Program-made: the position numbers and the translations under genes
The notes under the pieces: generated by a model
Seen by the model: only the letters and a program-made list of their open reading frames with translations
The model's database searches: none
What the model was told of the DNA's origin: nothing
Origin: JACVRW01 sp963771715
Lineage (GTDB): Bacteria > Actinomycetota > Thermoleophilia > Solirubrobacterales > Thermoleophilaceae
Length of the DNA stretch: 64,000 nt
Assembly: GCA_963771715.1 (NCBI GenBank)
Contig: CAVYUQ010000010.1
Location: 124,001 to 188,000 of the forward strand
Direction: 5' to 3'
Shown here: positions 26,424 to 35,277 of the stretch, one piece after another
Layout: the number at the start of each line of letters is the position of its first letter
Numbering within the stretch: position 1 is the first letter of the stretch

Positions 26424-27723
26424 GTGGCTAATGGAATCGTAGTCCGGCCCAGCTCCGAGCACGCGAATGTTGCGGCTCTCCAGGACGCCTACGAGAAGAT
26501 GCAGGCGTTCTCGGAGTCGGACAACCGCGGCTGGATCTATTGGGCGGAGTTCCACGGCTTCAACCGCTTCGAGTGCTGGCACCACGCGAACGTCGGAAAC
26601 GACGGCTTCCCGTGGGACCTGTTCCTGCCCTGGCACCGCGCCTACCTCTCGTTCTTCGACAACGCCGCCCGGGATCAGAACCCCGACGCCATCCTCCCCT
26701 GGTGGGACTGGACCTCGGCGGAGTCGCACCAGAACGGGCTGCCGGCGGCGTACAGGTCCGGCGGGCCGGCGCTGGAGAGCGGTGCCGATGCCGTCCATCG
26801 CCGGCCAGCCCCCACGGCGCACCACCCGCAATCCTGACCCCCCGGATGAGCTCCCCACGGCCCCGGCGCTCGATGCCGTCCTCGATCTGACCGACTTCCG
26901 CGACTTCTCGAACCAGCTTCAGGACATCCACGACCGCGTCCACGGCTGGACGGGCGGGGACATGGGGTCGATCGGGACGTCTGCGTTCGATCCCGTCTTC
27001 TGGGCCCACCACGCGATGATCGATCGCGCCTGGTACCTGTGGCAGCTGCGCCACGGCGTGAACAACATCCCGGCCGAGTACCTCGACAAGGCGCTCTTCC
27101 CCGGCATCACGGTCCAGCAGGTGCTCGACGTGCGCGCGCTCGGCTACGACTACGCCAGCGCGGCCGTCGCCGCGGGGACCGACGTCCCGGCCGGCGCCGG
27201 AGGCGCCGACGCGAGCGAGGTGCCGTCGGACGGCGACAGCGGCGGCGAGCATGTGCCGCGGAGCAGCGCGCCGAAGTACACCTCCGAGACGATCAAGGTC
27301 GGCGCGCTCGACCCGGACCCCTACCGCGCCGACATCGAGTTCCACAACGTCGAGCACGCGGGCGCCTCGTACGAGGGCCGGGTGTACCTGAACAACCCGG
27401 ACGCCGACGAGAACACCCCGCAGACGGACGACGCCGGGTACGCGGGCTCGTACCACATCTTCGGGCACGGGGGCTGCCTCGAAGGGTCAGGGCACTGCGA
27501 CGTGAAGCCGCGCCGCCGGTACGACCCCCGGCCGGCCCATCCCCTGACTCCGGCCAAGAAGGTGGTCATCGCGACCGAACCGGTCAAGGCCGCGATGCAG
27601 AAGGGCGCCGACGTGACGGTCACGGTCGTGCCGATCGTCGAGCCGCTCCCGTACGACGTGGACCCGAAGTACACCGAGGACCCGCTGGACATCGGGTACG
27701 TCCGGATTCTTACCTACCGCTGA
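26424..27723 (+). CDS. Tyrosinase/polyphenol oxidase, frameshifted
   Basis: GTG 26424 is preceded by GGAGG at seven bases. Copper A ligands: EFHGF, CWHH and LFLPWHRAYL (about residues 44, 53, 70); copper B: IHDRVHGW and DPVFWAHHAMIDRAW. An extra base near 26780 shifts the frame; repaired, GPALESG runs into PMPSIAGQPPRRTT. The type-3 copper pair oxidises monophenols or catechols to quinones. A Cys-X-His (C-W-H) resembles the thioether-forming motif of fungal and plant enzymes. About 432 residues; the C-terminal beta-sandwich (from about 300) is shared with the divergent gene. No signal peptide. Confidence 0.88.
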
Positions 27724-27765
27724 TCAGCCGCCGGGCCACCGTGCCACCCGCGTAGGCTCCGCCGC

Positions 27766-28653
27766 GTGGCTGCCCATGCCCAACCGCAGCGGGTCGCGAT
27801 CGTCGTCCATCCCACGCGTCCGGTCAACGCGGCGCTCGAGACCCTCGAGCGCTGGACGGGCGAGCACGGCCTCGGGCTCGTTCAGCTGCAGGTCCCCGGC
27901 GGTCCGGTCCGCGACATGGCGACGCGCGGGGAGCTCGAGGCGGGCGACCTCGTGGTCGCGCTCGGGGGCGACGGCACCGTGCTGTCGGCGCTGCGCGTCT
28001 CGGCGCCCGTGAATGCACCGGTGCTCGGCGTGGCGTGCGGCAGCCTCGGCGCGCTCACGGCGATCGCCGCCGACCGCCTCGGCGACGCCCTGGAGCGCGT
28101 GTGGGCGGGTGACTGGACGCCGCGCCCGCTTCCGGCGCTTGCCATCCATCCGGAGAAGGCGCCCGACGAGTGGGCGCTCAACGACTTCGTGGTGGCCCGC
28201 CGCGGTGCCGGACAGGTGCTGGCCGACCTGTACGTGGACGACGAGCTCTACCTCCGCCTCGCCGGAGACGGGCTGATCGTGGCCACCCCGCTCGGATCGA
28301 GCGCCTACTCGATGGCGGCTGGCGGTCCGGTGCTCGTCGCGGGCACGCCGGCCGTCGTGTGCACGCCTATCGCCATGCACGGCGGCAACGGCCCGCCGCT
28401 CGTCGTTCCGACGAGCTCGACCGTGCGGGTGGAGGTGCATCCCAGCTACGCCGGCTTCGAAATCCAGATAGACGGCCACACCACCCCGCTCACGGCTGCC
28501 GACTACCGCCTATCTCTGCACGAGCAAAAGGTCACGCTGGTGTCGTTCGGGAGGCTGAAGCTCGGCATAGCGGGCCTGCGAGAGCGCCGGCTCGTCACGG
28601 ACAGCGCGCGCGTGCTCGCGCGCGACGATCGGATGGGCCGCTCGGGGCCTTGA
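27766..28653 (+). CDS. nadK: NAD kinase
   Basis: 295 residues. AIVVHPTRP opens the nucleotide-binding domain, LVVALGGDGTVLSAL is the GGDGT phosphate-binding motif (about residue 67), ALNDFVVARRG the NE/D catalytic segment and TPLGSSAYSMAAGGPVL the NAD-binding loop. It phosphorylates NAD+ to NADP+ using ATP or polyphosphate in the cytoplasm. GTG start; its stop overlaps the TTG of the NhaA fusion gene by 4 bp (TTGA), an unusual pairing of NADP supply with a proton antiporter. Confidence 0.93.
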   Translation: MAAHAQPQRVAIVVHPTRPVNAALETLERWTGEHGLGLVQLQVPGGPVRDMATRGELEAGDLVVALGGDGTVLSALRVSAPVNAPVLGVACGSLGALTAIAADRLGDALERVWAGDWTPRPLPALAIHPEKAPDEWALNDFVVARRGAGQVLADLYVDDELYLRLAGDGLIVATPLGSSAYSMAAGGPVLVAGTPAVVCTPIAMHGGNGPPLVVPTSSTVRVEVHPSYAGFEIQIDGHTTPLTAADYRLSLHEQKVTLVSFGRLKLGIAGLRERRLVTDSARVLARDDRMGRSGP

Positions 28654-30533
28654 TCGGCCGCGCTGCGTTCAGCGAGCGAACGGCCTGGGCGCGAAACGTC
28701 GCCGCGCCCGTCCGCGACTACCTGAACACGGAGTCCGGCAGCGCGATCGTGTTGTTGGCGGCGACCGTGGCCGCGCTGCTGTGGGCGAACTCCCCCTGGT
28801 CGAGCTCATACGAGTCGGTCTGGACCACGAAGCTGTCGATTCAGCTCGGTGGGGACGGAATCTCGCTCCACCTGCGGGAGTGGGTCAACCAGGGGCTGAT
28901 GACGCTCTTCTTCCTGGTCGTCGGCCTTGAGGCCAAGCGGGAGCTCGACGTCGGAGCACTTCGGGAGCGGCAGCGCCTCGCGCTCCCCGTGCTCGCCGCT
29001 CTCGGTGGCATGGCGGGCGCGGTGCTGATCTACCTGGCGATCAACGCCGGCGGGGCGGGAGCTCACGGCTGGGGCGCCGCGATGTCGACGGACACGGCGT
29101 TCGCGCTGGGCGTGCTGGCGCTGGTCGCGCGCGGTGCCGAGCGGCTGCGGGTGCGCCTGCTGACCGTCCTGGTGATCGACGACCTGGTTGCTCTCCTGGT
29201 GATCGCGACCGTGTACAGCAAGGATGTCGAGCTCGTCCCGCTCGCGGTCGCGGCGGCCTTCTTCGCCCTGCTGATCGCGCTGCGCTACGCCCCGGCTGCA
29301 TGGCGGATGCCGGCGGTCGCGGTCATCGGGGCGGGCTTCTGGGTCGCGCTGTTCGAGTCGGGCGTGGACCCGGTCATCGCGGGCCTCGCCATCGGCCTCG
29401 TCACGAGTGCATACCCTCCCGCGCGCTCCGATCTCGAGCGCGTGACGGAGCTCACGCGCTCATTCAGGGAGCAACCGACTCCCGAGCTGGCCCGCTCGGC
29501 CCAGCTCGGCGTGACCTCCGCGATCTCGCCGAACGAGCGCCTCCAGTACCGGCTTCATCCCTGGACCAGCTTCGTGATCGTGCCCCTGTTCGCGCTCGCG
29601 AACGCGGGCATCGAGGTCGACGGGAACCTGCTCGGCGACGCGCTGAGCTCCCCGATCACGCTCGGAATCGTCTTCGGATTCGTGGTTGGCAAGCCCTTGG
29701 GCGTCGTTGCCGCCGTATGGCTTGGCTCGCGCCCGGCGCTCGGCGGGCTACGGCGGACGCTCGGATGGCCTGCCATCGTCGGCAATGGAGCCGTGGGTGG
29801 CATCGGCTTTACGGTGTCGCTTCTGATCTCGGGCCTCGCCTTCGAGGGCCAGCAGCTCGAGGAGGCGAAGCTGGGCGTGCTCGGCGCCGCGGTCCTCGCG
29901 TCGCTGGTGAGCTGGGCCGTGTTCCGGGTGATCGCCCTGCTGCCCGAGTCGATGCTGGCCCGCCAGCTGGCGGGCACCGCGGACGAGCTGCTCGATCTGT
30001 CCGACGACATCGATCCCGAGCTCGATCACATTCGCGGCCCCGACGCGGCTCCGGTCACGCTCGTGGAGTACGGCGACTACGAGTGCCCCTACTGCGGGCG
30101 GGCGGAGGTCGTGATCCGCGAGCTGCTCGACTCGTTCGGCGACGACCTCCGCTACGTGTGGCGACACCTGCCGCTGAACGACGTGCACACCCACGCGCAG
30201 ATGGCGGCCGAGGCCGCCGAGGCGGCGGGCTCCCAGGGGCGCTTCTGGGAGATGCAGGACGCGCTGCTCGCCAACCAGGACGAGCTGTCGCCGACCGATC
30301 TCGCCCGCCGCGCCGGAGAGCTCGGGCTCGACGTCGAGCGCTTCTGGCACGAGCTGCGCCACCGCGAGTACGCCCCGAGAGTGAACCGCGACGTGGCGAG
30401 CGCCGACGCGAGCGGCGTGGCCGGGACGCCGACCTTCTTCGTGAACGGGAAGCGCCATCGCGGCGCCTACGACGTCGAGACCCTCAGTGCCGCGGTGCGG
30501 GCCGCGCGGGAGCGAGCCCGCGCGGTCACGTGA
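28650..30533 (+). CDS. nhaA: NhaA Na+/H+ antiporter fused to a DsbA-like thioredoxin domain
   Basis: 627 residues from TTG 28650. Residues 1-440 are NhaA: WVNQGLMTLFFLVVGLEAKRE, MSTDTAFALGVLALVARG and LLTVLVIDDLVALLVIATVY contain the membrane Asp pair that carries Na+/H+. After a short acidic linker (LDLSDDIDPELDHIRG) follows a DsbA-type thioredoxin domain with EYGDYECPYCGRAEVVI (CPYC near residue 478) and cis-Pro in GVAGTPTFFVNGK. The antiporter would export Na+ at alkaline pH. The side of the membrane facing the redox domain is unsettled, so it may be oxidising outside or sensing inside. Such fusions occur in other actinobacteria. Confidence 0.93.
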   Translation: MIGRAAFSERTAWARNVAAPVRDYLNTESGSAIVLLAATVAALLWANSPWSSSYESVWTTKLSIQLGGDGISLHLREWVNQGLMTLFFLVVGLEAKRELDVGALRERQRLALPVLAALGGMAGAVLIYLAINAGGAGAHGWGAAMSTDTAFALGVLALVARGAERLRVRLLTVLVIDDLVALLVIATVYSKDVELVPLAVAAAFFALLIALRYAPAAWRMPAVAVIGAGFWVALFESGVDPVIAGLAIGLVTSAYPPARSDLERVTELTRSFREQPTPELARSAQLGVTSAISPNERLQYRLHPWTSFVIVPLFALANAGIEVDGNLLGDALSSPITLGIVFGFVVGKPLGVVAAVWLGSRPALGGLRRTLGWPAIVGNGAVGGIGFTVSLLISGLAFEGQQLEEAKLGVLGAAVLASLVSWAVFRVIALLPESMLARQLAGTADELLDLSDDIDPELDHIRGPDAAPVTLVEYGDYECPYCGRAEVVIRELLDSFGDDLRYVWRHLPLNDVHTHAQMAAEAAEAAGSQGRFWEMQDALLANQDELSPTDLARRAGELGLDVERFWHELRHREYAPRVNRDVASADASGVAGTPTFFVNGKRHRGAYDVETLSAAVRAARERARAVT

Positions 30534-30596
30534 TCGTTGCGCCTCGGTCACCGCTCGGTCACACCGCTGCGGCCGCGCGCGGGCAGCATCACTCGC

Positions 30597-30803
30597 ATGA
30601 ATCTCGTACAGCTTGGCCTCGCGCCGGTCCGGCGGCTGATGGGCGGTGGAGCCACGGCGACCTGCTTCGTGTGCCAAAGGCCCATCCTGCCCTCCGAAGA
30701 GCGCCTGCGACTGCGCGGCGACACCCTGGTGCACAGGCGCTGCGCGACCTACCGGCTGCGCAATCGCCACTCGTCGGGCTCCCGGCTCGGCTTCCGGGCA
30801 TGA
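30597..30803 (+). CDS. Small CxxC...HxxC zinc-binding protein
   Basis: 68 residues from ATG 30597. A short amphipathic start is followed by TCFVCQRPILPSEERLRLRG and TLVHRRCATYRLRN. CxxC with HxxC about 25 residues later fits a treble-clef zinc knuckle. No enzymatic domain; a nucleic-acid or protein adaptor is likely. The 11-bp direct repeats at 30545-30566 lie immediately upstream. Confidence 0.55.
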   Translation: MNLVQLGLAPVRRLMGGGATATCFVCQRPILPSEERLRLRGDTLVHRRCATYRLRNRHSSGSRLGFRA

Positions 30804-30833
30804 GCTGATCGTCGCCGCGCCTATGATCGGGTC

Positions 30834-31250
30834 GTGATCGACGAGAGCACCGAGTTCGGCGCTCGCGTCGCGCGCCACCTGCGCGACGAGATCGTCGTCT
30901 GGCTCACCACGGTCACGCCGCGAGGGTCGCCGCTTCCGATGCCGGTGTGGTTCGTCTGGGATGGCGCGGAGTCCGTGACGGTGTACAGCCAGCCCGGCGC
31001 ACGCGTCCGCAACATCGAGGCGAACCCGCGCGTGAGCCTCAACTTCACCGGCGACGGCCTTGGCGGCGACATCGTCGTCCTGTCGGGAGAGGCCACGATC
31101 GGCCAGGATGCCCGGCCGGCCTACCAGGACCGCGACTACCTGGCCAAGTACGACGGGCACATCGCGCGCATCGGCATGACGCCGGAGACCTTCTCCGAGC
31201 GCTACAGCGTGCCGGTGCGCATCGAGCTCGGACGCCTAAGAGGTCACTAG
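30834..31250 (+). CDS. PPOX-class F420/FMN-dependent oxidoreductase-like protein
   Basis: 138 residues of the split-barrel pyridoxamine-phosphate-oxidase fold: VVWLTTVTPRGSPLPMPVWFVWDG, VYSQPGARVRNIEANPRVSLNF and GGDIVVLSGEATI. This arrangement is common in mycobacterial and other actinobacterial F420- or FMN-binding proteins that reduce diverse substrates. GTG start. Stop overlaps the converging ABC permease by 4 bp. Confidence 0.85.
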   Translation: MIDESTEFGARVARHLRDEIVVWLTTVTPRGSPLPMPVWFVWDGAESVTVYSQPGARVRNIEANPRVSLNFTGDGLGGDIVVLSGEATIGQDARPAYQDRDYLAKYDGHIARIGMTPETFSERYSVPVRIELGRLRGH

Positions 31251-32059
31251 CGGCGTCCGTACAGCCGCGTGGTGAGCGGTGCGAACACGGCGGTGAGCGC
31301 CGCGGCGGTGGCCAGCACGATCGCGATGTCGCCCGCTTCCGCCGATCCCTCCATGAGCCCGCGCGAGGCCGTCGCCAGGACCGAGATCGGGTTGACGTTC
31401 ACGAACGCCTCGAGCGCGCTCGGCAGCGTTTCGGGCTCGACGAATACGTTGCTCAGGAACGTGAGCGGGAAGATCGCCATGAAGCCGGCGTTCATGACGG
31501 CGTTCGGTGAGCGCATCAGGAGGCCGAGCGTCGTGAACACCCACGACAGCCCGAAGGCGAAGACGATTACGAGCGCGAGCGCGGCGATCACGCCGCTCAC
31601 GCCAGCGCCCGGCCGGTAACCGAGCGCGACTCCCAGCACGACGATGACCGTCCCGGCCACGAGGTAGCGGACACTGTCGCCGAGCAGGGCACCGACCAGC
31701 GGCGCGGGCCGCGCGATCGGCAGCGAGCGAAAGCGGTCCACGACACCCCTGGTGAGGTCCGTATTCAGCGCGATGCCCGAGTACACGGTGGTGAACAGCA
31801 CCGACATCACCAGGATCCCGGGAAGGGTGTAGTCCAGGTAGTCGCCGGTCGATCCGGCGATCGCGCCGCCGAAGAGGTAAGTGAACAACAGGAGGAACAT
31901 CACCGGCGTGATCGTCACGTCGAGCAGCTGCTCGGGCACGTGCTTCACCTTCAGCATCCCGCGCCAGCCGAAGGCCAGAGCGGCCGAGACCGCGTTCGCC
32001 CGTGGGGGGCGTGGGGTGGATGACAGCGCCTTGCGAAGCGCCGCTACCTCGGTGCTCAT
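31247..32059 (-). CDS. ABC-2 type exporter permease (DrrB-like)
   Basis: 270 residues with six hydrophobic helices: LLDVTITPVMFLLLFTYLFG, LPGILVMSVLFTTVYSG, VRYLVAGTVIVVLGVALGYR, VIAALALVIVFAFGLSWVFT, FMAIFPLTFLSNVFV and a last C-terminal one. The segment DRFRSLPIARPAPLVGALLGD is the typical cytoplasmic coupling loop of the DrrB/NodJ family. Exports hydrophobic compounds together with the ATPase encoded upstream; the ATGA overlap (32056-32059) couples them. Substrate not identifiable. Confidence 0.9.
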   Translation of the reverse strand: MSTEVAALRKALSSTPRPPRANAVSAALAFGWRGMLKVKHVPEQLLDVTITPVMFLLLFTYLFGGAIAGSTGDYLDYTLPGILVMSVLFTTVYSGIALNTDLTRGVVDRFRSLPIARPAPLVGALLGDSVRYLVAGTVIVVLGVALGYRPGAGVSGVIAALALVIVFAFGLSWVFTTLGLLMRSPNAVMNAGFMAIFPLTFLSNVFVEPETLPSALEAFVNVNPISVLATASRGLMEGSAEAGDIAIVLATAAALTAVFAPLTTRLYGRR

Positions 32060-33042
32060 GCCGGCTGCTCCTCCTGAATCGCGGTCTCCTCGTCGGCGGT
32101 CTGGTCCTCCGCCGTGTGACCGGTGAGCGCCAGGAACACCTCGTCGAGGGTCGGCTGGCCGAGCGAGAAGTCGCCGATCCGCACGCCCGAGCGCGCCAGC
32201 TCGGCCACGGCGGCGGCGGCGCGGTCGGCGTCGGCGCAGGCCGCCGACAGCGCCGCGGGATCGGGCTCGAGGTGAACCGAGCCGAGCTGGCGGGCGAGCA
32301 CGGTCTCGGCTTCCGGCCGCTGCTCGGGGTCGAGCAGTCGCACGTGCAGCGCACCCGAGCCGACGGACGCCTTGAGCTGCGCGGGCGTTCCCTCGGCGAT
32401 CACCTTTCCGTGGTCGATCACGGCTATGCCATCGGCGAGCTGGTCGGCCTCGTCCAGGTACTGCGTGCAGAGCAGGATCGTCGTGCCCTCGGCCACGAGC
32501 GCCCGGATGATGTCCCAGACCTGGTTGCGCGAGCGCGGGTCGAGCCCGGTGGTGGGCTCGTCGAGGAACATGAGCTCCGGCGTCACGACGATGCTCGCGG
32601 CGATATCGAGCCGGCGGCGCATGCCGCCGGAGTAGTGCTTCACGAGGCGGCCGGCCGCGTCCGCGATGCCGAAAGCCTCGAGCAGCTCGTCCGCACGCGC
32701 CCGGGCCTGCGCCCGCCTGAAGCCGAGCAGGCGCGCGATCAGAATGAGGTTCTCGCGCCCAGTGAGGTCCTCGTCGACCGAGGCGAGCTGGCCGGTCAGC
32801 GTCACGAGGCTACGAACCGCGTTCGCCTCGGACACGATGTCGTGTCCGAGCACCCGCGCTGAGCCCGCGTCCGGACGCAGCAGCGTGGCGAGCATCCGGA
32901 TCGTCGTGGTCTTGCCGGCGCCGTTCGGCCCGAGCACGCCGTACACCGAGCCGCGGCGGACCGACAGGTCCACTCCATCCACGGCCTGGGTGTCGCCGAA
33001 TGCCTTGACCAGGCCGGTGGCCTCGATTGCGAGAGAATCCAT
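32056..33042 (-). CDS. ABC exporter ATPase (DrrA-like)
   Basis: 328 residues from ATG 33042. Walker A VLGPNGAGKTTTIRML, Q-loop TLTGQLASVDEDLTGRENL, signature YSGGMRRRLDIAASIV, Walker B LMFLDEPTTGLDP, then the DrrA-type C-terminal extension ending LGQPTLDEVFLALTGH, which is diagnostic for the daunorubicin-resistance-like subfamily. Energises export by the permease downstream. A small winged-helix gene lies 14 bp upstream in the same direction and may regulate the pair. Confidence 0.93.
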   Translation of the reverse strand: MDSLAIEATGLVKAFGDTQAVDGVDLSVRRGSVYGVLGPNGAGKTTTIRMLATLLRPDAGSARVLGHDIVSEANAVRSLVTLTGQLASVDEDLTGRENLILIARLLGFRRAQARARADELLEAFGIADAAGRLVKHYSGGMRRRLDIAASIVVTPELMFLDEPTTGLDPRSRNQVWDIIRALVAEGTTILLCTQYLDEADQLADGIAVIDHGKVIAEGTPAQLKASVGSGALHVRLLDPEQRPEAETVLARQLGSVHLEPDPAALSAACADADRAAAAVAELARSGVRIGDFSLGQPTLDEVFLALTGHTAEDQTADEETAIQEEQPA

Positions 33043-33056
33043 GAGCCCCTGCGAGG

Positions 33057-33386
33057 TTATCGCTGCCGCGCGGCACGCACGGCCCGCGCCTGCGCCGCGT
33101 CCATCCACACCTCCCAGCGGCCGGACGCCGCCTGGCGCTCGTCGTGGAAGCGGTACGGGCGGCGGCCCGCGAACTCGGTGTGGCGCAGCCGCGACACTCC
33201 GCCGAGCACCGACGCGATGCGGCGCCGCGGCCATCCCATCGCGTCCTCGATCTCGGGGAAGGTGCGTGGCCGGTCGGGCGCGTCGGCCAGCACTTCCAGC
33301 AGCTCGCGCATCAGATCGCTGCAGCGGTCGTGGAAGCGGGCGATGTCGCCGGCGTCGGTCATGGCGTTGTGCGGGGCGTGCTGCAC
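33057..33386 (-). CDS. Small winged-helix-like regulator candidate
   Basis: 109 residues (or about 101 from the internal ATG at 33362). The middle reads LLEVLADAPDRPRTFPEIED, AMGWPRRRIASVLGGVSRLR, HTEFAGRRPYRF: a helix-turn-helix followed by a beta-hairpin wing. Located at the head of the DrrAB-like operon, where transporter-specific repressors are common. Family assignment is tentative; no ligand domain is visible. Confidence 0.6.
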   Translation of the reverse strand: MQHAPHNAMTDAGDIARFHDRCSDLMRELLEVLADAPDRPRTFPEIEDAMGWPRRRIASVLGGVSRLRHTEFAGRRPYRFHDERQAASGRWEVWMDAAQARAVRAARQR

Positions 33387-33468
33387 GATTAGGGATTACC
33401 CCGAAGCGCGCGACCCGGTTGCGGCGAGACCATCGAGGCACAGCTCAACAAGCCATCAGGAGGCCTCA

Positions 33469-33927
33469 ATGTCCCACACCATTTCCGTCCGCCGCATCGC
33501 TCTCGCCGCGCTTCTCGCCTGCGCCCTGGCAGTCTCGATGGCCAGTACGTCGGGCGCGGCCACACCGAGACAGGGCTACTACTCGGGGACCACCGCCCAG
33601 GAGGGCGGCTCCGTCGACTTCAAGGTGTTCAAGTACGGCTCCTTCAGCGGCACCGTCCGCAAGCTCCTCAAGGTCGGCGCGACCGCCCAGCTCACCTGCG
33701 CGTCGGGCGAGGTGAAGGAGGACCGCTTCTCCGTCTACATCATCATGGGCGGGAAGATCGACCGGCTCGGCAGGTTCAAGTACTCGTACAAGGGCTTCAC
33801 GATCAAGGGCCGCTTCACGAGCAGGACGAGCGCGAAGGGCACGCTCAGCCGGACCGTGGGCGACTGCACGGCGTCGGGCATCGGCTGGACGGCCAAGCGC
33901 ACCACGGCGGGGATCCCGATCCCGTAG
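33469..33927 (+). CDS. Small secreted beta-rich protein of unknown function
   Basis: 152 residues after a good AGGAGG site (five bases before ATG). Signal peptide to about residue 31 (IALAALLACALAVSMASTSG). The mature part is rich in Gly, Ser, Lys and aromatic residues (YYSGTTAQEGGSVDFKVFK, FKYSYKGFTIKGRFTSRTS) and ends TASGIGWTAKR. It looks like a compact beta-barrel with two Cys (about residues 76 and 138) that could form a disulfide. No family recognised. Confidence 0.7.
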   Translation: MSHTISVRRIALAALLACALAVSMASTSGAATPRQGYYSGTTAQEGGSVDFKVFKYGSFSGTVRKLLKVGATAQLTCASGEVKEDRFSVYIIMGGKIDRLGRFKYSYKGFTIKGRFTSRTSAKGTLSRTVGDCTASGIGWTAKRTTAGIPIP

Positions 33928-33936
33928 GGCTGGCTG

Positions 33937-35277
33937 CTAAGGCGTGGTGACCGAGGCGTCGGCCGGTTCGCGGGTGCCGCCCCACGAGGCGGCGCGCGGA
34001 CGGCGCGACGCTTCGGTCTCGCGCTCGACGTCGCGCATCCCCGGCACGAAGAACGCCGCGCACGTGACCGCGGCGCCCACCACGCCGGCCGCGACGAGGG
34101 TGCCGCGCGTGCCGATCGCGCCCGCCACCGGTCCGGTGAGCGCGAACGACAGCGGAAGCAGGCCGATCGAGATGAGCCAGTCGAGGCTGGAGACGCGGCC
34201 GAGCATGGCGCGGGGTACGTGCCGCTGCTTCATCGTGGCCCACACGATCGTGCCGGCGGTCTCGAGGGCGTTGAACGCGAGCGCCGCCAGCATCAGCTGC
34301 CAGAGGGCGCTCGAGAGGCCGTAGCCGGCCACCGCGAGCGTCGCGAGGGTCCAGGTCAGGTAGATGAAGCTGATGCCGCGGCGCGGAATGTCCCGCTGAC
34401 CCATCACGAGCGCGCAGGCCACGGACCCGAGGCCGCCCGCGGCGAAGACCACGCCGAGGTCGCGGGCGCTGCCGCCGAGGTCGTTCTTGACCAGATATGG
34501 CAGCAGCACCTCGACGGGGCCCATGAAGCACAGGTAGGCCACGGCGGCGCTCGCGAACGTGGCCCAGAGCCACACGCGCCCGCGCACGAATCGCCAGCCC
34601 TCCGAGAGGTCACGCACGACCGACATCGATCCCTGCTCAACCGGCGCGGCCGGTGCGCGAACCGTCAGCAGCATCGCGGCCGAGAACAGGAACGTCGCGC
34701 TGTCGAGGGCGAACACGACGCCCGCGCCGCCCGCGGCGACGAGGAAGCCGCCGAGCGCAGGCCCCGCCATCCGCAGGACGAGCGGGCGCATGAGCTGGTC
34801 GAGCGCGTTCGCCCGGGCGAGCCGCTCGGGGGGCACGATGTCCGGGACGAACGCGTCGAACGCGGGGGCGAAGAACGCGGCGCCCGTGCCGTACAGGGCT
34901 GCGAGGACCGCCACGTGCCACACCTCGAGGACTCCCGCGAGTGCCAGAGCGGCCAGCGCGGCCCCGGCCACGGCGCGCAGGAGATCCGCCGCCACCATCA
35001 GGGTGCGCCGGGAGAAGCGGTCGCTCGCCACGCCGCCGACGAGCAGGAACGTGATCGTGGGCACCGTCATCGCGATTCCCACGATCGACATCGCAGCCGG
35101 CGCGTTCGACAGCTCGTAGACCTTCCACGCCACCGCGACAAGGAACGCGCCGTCCCCGAGCAGCGATACGCAGAGCGCGAGCCACAGCTTTCGGAACTCG
35201 GGGTCGCGGAGCGGGACGAGCAGGCCTACGCGCGCTACGCCACCCGGCCGGTCGAGGCCTTCGTGGCTATGGTGCAT
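33937..35277 (-). CDS. Major facilitator superfamily exporter
   Basis: 446 residues, twelve hydrophobic segments. The loop after helix 2 reads GGVASDRFSRRTLMVAADLLRA, the MFS motif A region of the MFS_3/enterobactin-exporter-like (EntS) group; DALVPDIV-like FDAFVPDIVPPERLARANALDQ is also typical of this group. It probably exports a small molecule with proton exchange. Its start overlaps the end of the GGDEF-EAL gene by 11 bp, making it the third gene of a unit with the alpha-oxoamine synthase. Confidence 0.9.
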   Translation of the reverse strand: MHHSHEGLDRPGGVARVGLLVPLRDPEFRKLWLALCVSLLGDGAFLVAVAWKVYELSNAPAAMSIVGIAMTVPTITFLLVGGVASDRFSRRTLMVAADLLRAVAGAALAALALAGVLEVWHVAVLAALYGTGAAFFAPAFDAFVPDIVPPERLARANALDQLMRPLVLRMAGPALGGFLVAAGGAGVVFALDSATFLFSAAMLLTVRAPAAPVEQGSMSVVRDLSEGWRFVRGRVWLWATFASAAVAYLCFMGPVEVLLPYLVKNDLGGSARDLGVVFAAGGLGSVACALVMGQRDIPRRGISFIYLTWTLATLAVAGYGLSSALWQLMLAALAFNALETAGTIVWATMKQRHVPRAMLGRVSSLDWLISIGLLPLSFALTGPVAGAIGTRGTLVAAGVVGAAVTCAAFFVPGMRDVERETEASRRPRAASWGGTREPADASVTTP

